Part shown: in pieces, positions 58,442 through 64,000 of the stretch
Layout of the letters: each line of letters opens with the position of its first letter
How positions within the stretch are numbered: the stretch's first letter is position 1
Assembly: GCA_015179025.1 (NCBI GenBank)
Contig: WHUX01000123.1
Location: 62,001 to 126,000, forward strand
Direction: 5' to 3'
DNA from: Terfezia claveryi
Lineage: Eukaryota; Ascomycota; Pezizomycetes; Pezizales; Pezizaceae
Length of the DNA: 64,000 nucleotides
Translations under genes and position numbers: made by a program
The notes under the pieces: model-generated
The model's database searches: none
Told to the model about the DNA's origin: nothing
What the model saw: only the letters and a program-made list of their open reading frames with translations

Positions 58442-60003
58442 ATGGCGATTACAACCAATACTCGGACGTTGCGTTTCGTCCTTCTGGCATTTTTTGTGAG
58501 TTTTAGGAGTTTTCAGCTTCATCAAAACACAGTTACTGACTATAAACTGCCAAAGTCTATTGTCGTACTATACAAGATCTTTGATACCGGCTACTATCCA
58601 AAAACATCTCTACCATCGGCCCACGACATTGCCCAGCAGCAAGCCAACAATGCAAAAAATCATGCCTCTGACCAAGCTCCAGTCCAAATTCATGCCTCTG
58701 ACCAATCTCCAGTCCAAACTGACCAATCTCCGGTCAAAAGCGCTGGGGATATCGTCAAAGGCCCTCGTGCAAAGGCTGCCTTCATCACTTTAGCCCGTAA
58801 CAACGACGTCTGGGAAATTGCACATAGCATCAAGCAGGTTGAAGACAGGTTCAATCGCAATTTTCATTACGACTGGGTTTTCTTGAATGATAAGCCGTTT
58901 GACGATCACTTCAAGAGAGTTATCAAGAACCTTGTCAGCGGTCAGGCAAAATTCGGTTTGATTCCCAAGGAGCATTGGTCCTTCCCTGATTGGATCGATC
59001 AAGATAGGGCCGCAAAGGTCAGAGAGGAGATGGTAAGAACAGATATTAATATTGTTTAAAGTTAGCTTTTACTTTTGGTTACTAAAGAAGCTGGGTGTCT
59101 AGAAAGAGAAAAAAGTTATCTACGGAGACTCAGTATCCTATCGTCACATGTGTCGATTTGAAAGTGGATTTTTCTTTAAACACGAGCTTTTGAAGCCATA
59201 TGATTACTATTGGCGTGTCGAGCCCGGTATCAAGCTCTTTTGCGATGTTGACTACGACCCATTTCTCTTCATGAAGGACAACAATAAGAGATATGGTAAT
59301 TCAGGCCCTATTGTTTCAAGACCATGGTTGCTGATATTATCTTTAGGGTTCACTCTCTCACTCAAGGAGTACGAGGCCACCATTGCCACGCTATGGAAGA
59401 CAACTAAGGACTTCATTAAAGAACATCCAGAGCATCTTGTGGAGGATAACTCTATGGGCTTCGTCTCAGAGGACAGTGGCCATTCCTACAATCTCTGCCA
59501 TTTCGTACGTCTCCCCTCCTCTCCCTTCCCACCATTGTCTGAACTTCATATTCTCGGACCAAACTAACATCTCCCCCCACACACACACCTGCAGTGGAGT
59601 AATTTTGAAATCGGTGACCTGAATTTCTGGAGAAGCAAAGCATACAATGCCTACTTTGACTACCTCGACAAGGCAGGTGGATTCTTCTATGAGCGATGGG
59701 GCGATGCTCCGATCCACTCGATTGCTGCAGCCTTGTTCCTGCCGAGGAATCAGATACACTTTTTTAACGATATTGCGTAATTACACTCCCCTTATATGCA
59801 CATCTTGATCTGAACTGACGACTTAACACAGATATTGGCATAACCCGTTTACGCATTGTCCTACTACTGAGGCAGACAGGATGAAGGGCAAATGTTCCTG
59901 TAACCCGGGGGACAACTTCGACTGGAAGGACTACTCTTGCACATCAAAATTCTTTGAAATCAATGGATATGAGAAGCCAGAGGGATATCAAAACCAGCAA
60001 TAG
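58442..60003 (+). CDS. Alpha-1,2-mannosyltransferase, KTR/KRE2 family (GT15)
   Basis: Exons 58442-59032, 59103-59295, 59347-59504, 59595-59776 and 59832-60003 give 431 residues. The GT15 enzymes are Golgi type II membrane proteins that extend O- and N-linked mannose chains. A signal anchor ([15 protein letters not shown]) is at residues 9-24. A luminal stem follows, with an imperfect repeat (HASDQAPVQ / HASDQSPVQ / DQSPV). The catalytic domain starts [20 protein letters not shown] and holds [33 protein letters not shown] and [18 protein letters not shown]. The end [20 protein letters not shown] is typical of the family. The specific paralogue (Ktr1, Ktr4, Kre2) cannot be decided here. Confidence 0.93.
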
Positions 60004-60412
60004 GATTAGCTTTGGGAGAAAAAACGCATCTTGATACGAGGAATAGATTACGGATGGGATTGGGATTGAATGACAATCACAGCACTTCCAATCGCCGCAT
60101 ACGATCAAAAAAGGGGGAATTCACGATTTTTATACTTTTTTGGGGATCTTTGAGTTTGTAATATCAGGGCATCTAGTAGGCATGGTTGGTAACAGCTGCG
60201 CATAGGGACTGGGGATGAGGTGGTTTCTTTTTAGGTGTGATCAGTCATTTATATCTTACGTTATCCACATTCTGCTTTACATGGTCTCTGGTGTCTTCGG
60301 TATCTCGCTAGTCTTCTTAATCTTTAGGAATAAAGGATCTATTTAATTCTATCGTACATGGCATGCGTGAGCTGGAATGAAATAAGAGCAGGGTTGAAGA
60401 AGAATGCAAGGT
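60004..60412. other. Convergent intergenic region KTR - uS12m
   Basis: 409 bp between stop codons, AT-rich, containing both 3' ends. No gene was recognised. Confidence 0.5.
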
Positions 60413-61067
60413 TTATGTTGATTTCTGTGGCTTTTTCGTTCCGTATTTCGACCGTGAGGTGATTCGGTTTGGCACTCCTCCCTATAATCGAGGTCAATTA
60501 TCTGCAACCCCAAAACTCATCACACGAGATCCTCACCAAATCCATAGCTCCTCGGACCAAGTGGTACTTCACTCCTGGGCAATCCTGCGAACGGCCACCC
60601 CGTACCAGCACAACCGAGTGCTGCTGCACATTGTGACCTATATATCAACCCAATCCCCCCGTATCAGCCATCATCCTCCAGGATATTCAAATGCAGCAGG
60701 AAGGGCCAGTTGAAGCTGATTGGTGCGCACCTTCACCAGGAATATATGCCGTAATCACCTTCTCCGTACTCAATTTCACTCGGGCAATTTTCCGTTCTGC
60801 CGAGTTTGGTTTCTTCGGAGACATGGTCGACACCTTGAGGCAGATGCCCTTCATGCATGGACGCCCGACGAGCGCGGGGGAGACGGTCCGACGGGCGCGC
60901 TGTTCCTTGCGGCATCCTTTGCGCACTTGATTGTAGGTCGCCATTGCGCGGGAGAGGATCGGGGAGGGATTGGTGATTGGTGAGGTTTTCTGGAGGAGGC
61001 AGAAGATGGCGGGGGTGCTGGTGGTGGGGCGGAGGAGGGCAGGGAGCTGCCGGAGGAGGCCGAGCAT
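60413..61067 (-). CDS. MRPS12: Mitochondrial small ribosomal subunit protein uS12m
   Basis: Exons on the minus strand: 61067-60731, 60637-60537 and 60481-60413, giving 168 residues. uS12 sits at the decoding centre of the small subunit. The first 43 residues ([17 protein letters not shown] onward) form a basic, acid-free mitochondrial targeting sequence. Mature uS12 then begins near [17 protein letters not shown]. The universally conserved segments are present: [38 protein letters not shown] and [20 protein letters not shown]. The last 23-codon exon ([20 protein letters not shown]) closes the family C-terminus exactly. It is divergent from the CLC gene with 328 bp between the starts. Confidence 0.94.
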
Positions 61068-61395
61068 ATCTGCGACTGTCGGAGGGGGGGGGAGGTGCCG
61101 ATGCTTCGTTTTGTGTCCGGGTTCCCGGTCGGAGATGTCAACGAATGCCAAGAGTTGCAACGACCGTTGGGTCATCACGTGGGGAATGAGATGATCAGCT
61201 TCGCAGCGGGTAAGCTGTCTTACAATTCCACGGACCAGCATCTTGCACCGAACTGCCCCTCTTCCGTAGCCCCACACAGGCTGCCGTCCCGAAACACGCT
61301 TCCCCTGGACACGGGGCGCATTGCGGACCTTGCATATCGTGGGGCACGTTACATATATCCAACACGAACCCCCCACCACATGAACCACACATGCT
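61068..61395. promoter_or_regulatory. Divergent promoter region uS12m / CLC
   Basis: 328 bp between two ATGs. A TGA in frame at 61381-61383 just upstream fixes the CLC start at 61396. Confidence 0.5.
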
Positions 61396-64000
61396 ATGAC
61401 TTCAACGAGCATACCATCGACTCCCACGGGGTCTGTTCGCCCGTCGCTGTCGTCTCGCGTCAGCATGGCTATGGGTTCCCGGTCGCTGGAAGCTGGAGAG
61501 CTGAGGAATACGGTGCCGGATGAGCATCTGGAGGAGATTGAAGCTATCAAAAGATATGAGGTATGCTAGGTGTCGGTGCTTTGGAGATACCACAAACCTG
61601 GTAGTAATGACATGGATTATGTGGGGATTTGTGCTGACAGAAGCGTGGGGGAAGTAGGATTTTACTACAATTGGTGCGCACGAGCTTCCCCTAGCACATT
61701 GGGGTGGGCAAGATGGCGAAGAGCTGGAGGCGGCGTCTGGCATCGGAAACTAATGGCGGGGACTATTCGGCAGATTGGGTACAAGATGCCGCACGGGCGC
61801 AGCTACGGCGGAGGATAAAAGAGCGACGGAGGCATAATGGGTTTTGGATGCGAGGCAGAGTGGCAGGGTGGAGGAGGAAATTGTCCGAGGCGTATGATGC
61901 AGGGCAGGCATGGATTGTGGTCAGCTTGATAGGTAGGTACCGTCGGGGTAGCCAGTACAGAATGTCTAAGGGACGGAGCCCCTCTCCAGGGGGCCCTACG
62001 CCATTAGATGTTTCAAGGGTCGGGGTTATTGTTCCACGGCCAATTTTGGAGTGGGAACATCTAGCTAATCATCTCTCATGCATGATGGCAGGGACATGCA
62101 TTGGCCTCAACGCTGCCTTTCTAAACATCGTCACGGAGTGGTTATCGGATATAAAGCAAGGCCACTGCTCAACGGCATGGTACTTGAATGAGAGTTTTTG
62201 TTGCTGGGGATCAGAACATGGTACGTGCGTTTCCTCGAGCATTGCCTTCTACGCCACACCCCTCGAAATAGATTTCAGCCAGGGTTTTTGGGTGAATTTA
62301 TCCTTCAAGGAAGACTGACGGGAATTTACATGACCTTACAGGATCCTGTAACGAATGGAAAACATGGACCTCCTTTGGGCCAGCCAACTATATAATATAC
62401 ATTTTATTTTCCGTACTTCACCCCATCTAGTACTGGGAATACATTTCAACCCTGGTGCCCAAGATATCAAAATTGACATTTCCTCATCTTAGGTTCTCTT
62501 CGCCTTCACTGCCGCCATCCTCGTAAAATCCTTCGCTCCCTATGCCGCCGGTTCTGGTATTTCAGAAATCAAATGCATCATCGCGGGATTCATCATGAAA
62601 GGCTTTCTCGGCTGGCAAACCCTCCTCATAAAATCCATCGGTCTCCCCCTCGCCATCGGCTCTGGACTTTGTATCGGAAAGGAAGGACCAAGCGTGCATT
62701 ATGCCGTGTGTACGGGGAATGTGATTAGTAGGTTATTTGGGAAGTACAGAAGGAACGCAGCGAAAATGAGGGAGATTCTAAGTGCCTGTGCGGCGGCCGG
62801 TGTGGCGGTTGCTTTTGGAAGTCCGATTGGTGGGGTGTTGTTTTCTCTCGAGGTATGCGGAGTTCAGGGTAACTGTATTTTTTTTTTGCGGGGGTTATTC
62901 CGGAGATGTTTGCTGATATTTGTGGGTAGGAAATGGCACCACATTTCCCCCTGAAGACAATGTGGAGGAGTTACTTTTGTGCGCTGGTCGCCACAGCTGT
63001 TCTTGCTGTATGCGCTCCTCCCTCTCCTTTCCCCACGATTGTAACCTGCTCACTTCACCCTAGGCAATGAACCCCTTCCGTACAGGGCAACTCGTCATGT
63101 TCCAAGTCTCGTACGACCGAGACTGGCACTTTTTCGAAGTCGTCTTTTTTATTATCCTGGGCATATTTGGTGGACTATATGGCGAATTCGTAATAAAATG
63201 GAACCTTCGTGCGCAGGCTTTCCGGAAAAAATATCTCAAGCAATACGCTATTAGCGAGGTGGTATTTCTTGCGGCAGTCACAGGAGTGATTTCTTGGTGG
63301 AATGCGTTTCTGAGGATTGACATGACTGAGGCGATGGAGAGGTTGTTTAGGGAATGTGAAGGCGGGGTGGACGCACATGGGCTCTGCGAGTACGCTCCGC
63401 TATTTTCTCCGTAAGGGGGGACGTGAAGGTGCTAATTCGTAGATTGATAGACCAGCCCACCGCTGGCGTATAGTCTTCTCCCTCACCATCGCCTGCATTA
63501 TCCGCCTTTTCCTCGTCATCATTTCCTACGGCTGTAAAGTCCCCGCCGGCATATTCGTCCCCTCCATGGCAATCGGCGCAACATTTGGGCGTATGGTCGG
63601 AATCGTCGTTCAGGCCCTTCACGAAGCTCACCCCGATTCTCGTTTCTTCGCCGCCTGCTCCCCAGACGTACCATGTATCACACCCGGGACATACGCCTTC
63701 CTGGGCGCAGCCGCGGCCCTCAGTGGGATTATGCACATCACCGTCTCGGTCGTGGTTATCATGTTCGAGCTTACAGGCGCGCTGACGTATATCCTCCCCA
63801 CGATGATCGTGGTAGGATTCACGAAAGCAGTCACGGCGAGGTTCGCCTACGGGGGGATCGCGGACCGCATGATTTGGTTCAACGGGTTCCCGTATTTAGA
63901 TAGCAAGGGTGAACATTCGTTTGGAATTCCGATCAGCCAGATTATGATTTCGGATCTTACAGTGTTGACGGTATCGGGGAACGGGATGACGTTAGATGAG
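61396..64000 (+). CDS. GEF1: CLC-type voltage-gated chloride channel/transporter (Gef1-like), partial at the window end
   Basis: Proposed exons: 61396-61560, 61658-61673, 61774-61932, 62092-62220, 62342-62412, 62493-62852, 62930-63007, 63064-63389 and 63451-64000 (618 residues so far). Gef1-like CLC proteins move Cl- in Golgi, endosome and vacuole membranes and help load copper and acidify organelles. The N-terminal motif [17 protein letters not shown] is built across a 16-nt exon. The selectivity/gating segments are [15 protein letters not shown], the GKEGP motif with gating Glu, [19 protein letters not shown] and [18 protein letters not shown]. The first CBS domain begins at [16 protein letters not shown], and the window ends inside it. 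The exon 8 end is ambiguous (63389, or 63413 using a later GTAAGG donor). Both keep the frame. Confidence 0.92.

Overview
The window looks like nuclear DNA of a filamentous ascomycete (Pezizomycotina). Every recognised protein is of fungal type. The introns are short, mostly 40-130 nt, with GT(R)NGT donors, CTRAY branch sites and YAG acceptors. A Pezizomycetes-like relative would fit the intron richness, long AT-rich spacers and transposon load, but that narrower placement is only inference. Nothing prokaryotic, plasmid or CRISPR-like is visible.

Layout. 1-2891: gene-poor, with a decayed ankyrin-repeat relic. 2892-10328: EXO84 (minus), TOM20 (plus) and AP-3 beta APL6 (plus). 10329-12194: AT-rich spacer holding a non-autonomous element with roughly 70-75 bp terminal inverted repeats. 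12195-23577: dense housekeeping block of VPS15 (minus), BUB3 (plus), SEN54 (minus), elongin C (minus) and U2 A' LEA1 (plus). 25750-28967: a 20-exon YVC1-type vacuolar cation channel. 30989-32112: C2H2 transcription factor. 32113-39531: 7.4 kb gene desert. 39532-46775: PI31/Fub1 (minus), ULP1 SUMO protease (minus) and an arrestin-like protein (plus). 47977-50479: a complete PIF/Harbinger transposon carrying a Myb-like gene and a DDE transposase. 50872-64000: GH72 glucanosyltransferase (plus), PAT1 (minus), KTR-type GT15 mannosyltransferase (plus), mitochondrial ribosomal protein uS12m (minus) and a CLC chloride channel (plus) that runs off the end.

The genes do not form one pathway. Themes recur by chance of neighbourhood: membrane traffic (EXO84, APL6, VPS15, arrestin, CLC, YVC1), RNA processing and decay (SEN54, LEA1, PAT1), protein turnover (elongin C, PI31, ULP1), cell wall and glycosylation (GH72, KTR) and mitochondria (TOM20, uS12m). 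Four gene pairs are divergent with short shared promoter regions: EXO84/TOM20, VPS15/BUB3, ELC1/LEA1 and uS12m/CLC.

The most interesting signals are: very small exons (a 3-nt exon in TOM20, a 16-nt exon in CLC, and 10/15/17/18/20-nt exons in YVC1); a 10-mer, TTCAGGGTAA, present nine times in 64 kb; a second dispersed motif, GTTGTGCCAACCAGACTA, that looks like a transposon end; an apparently intact Harbinger element; and two one-base frameshifts at 8-base homopolymers in VPS15 and SEN54, which are more likely assembly errors than biology. Exon coordinates were read by eye from splice signals and frame continuity and have not been tested with transcripts.
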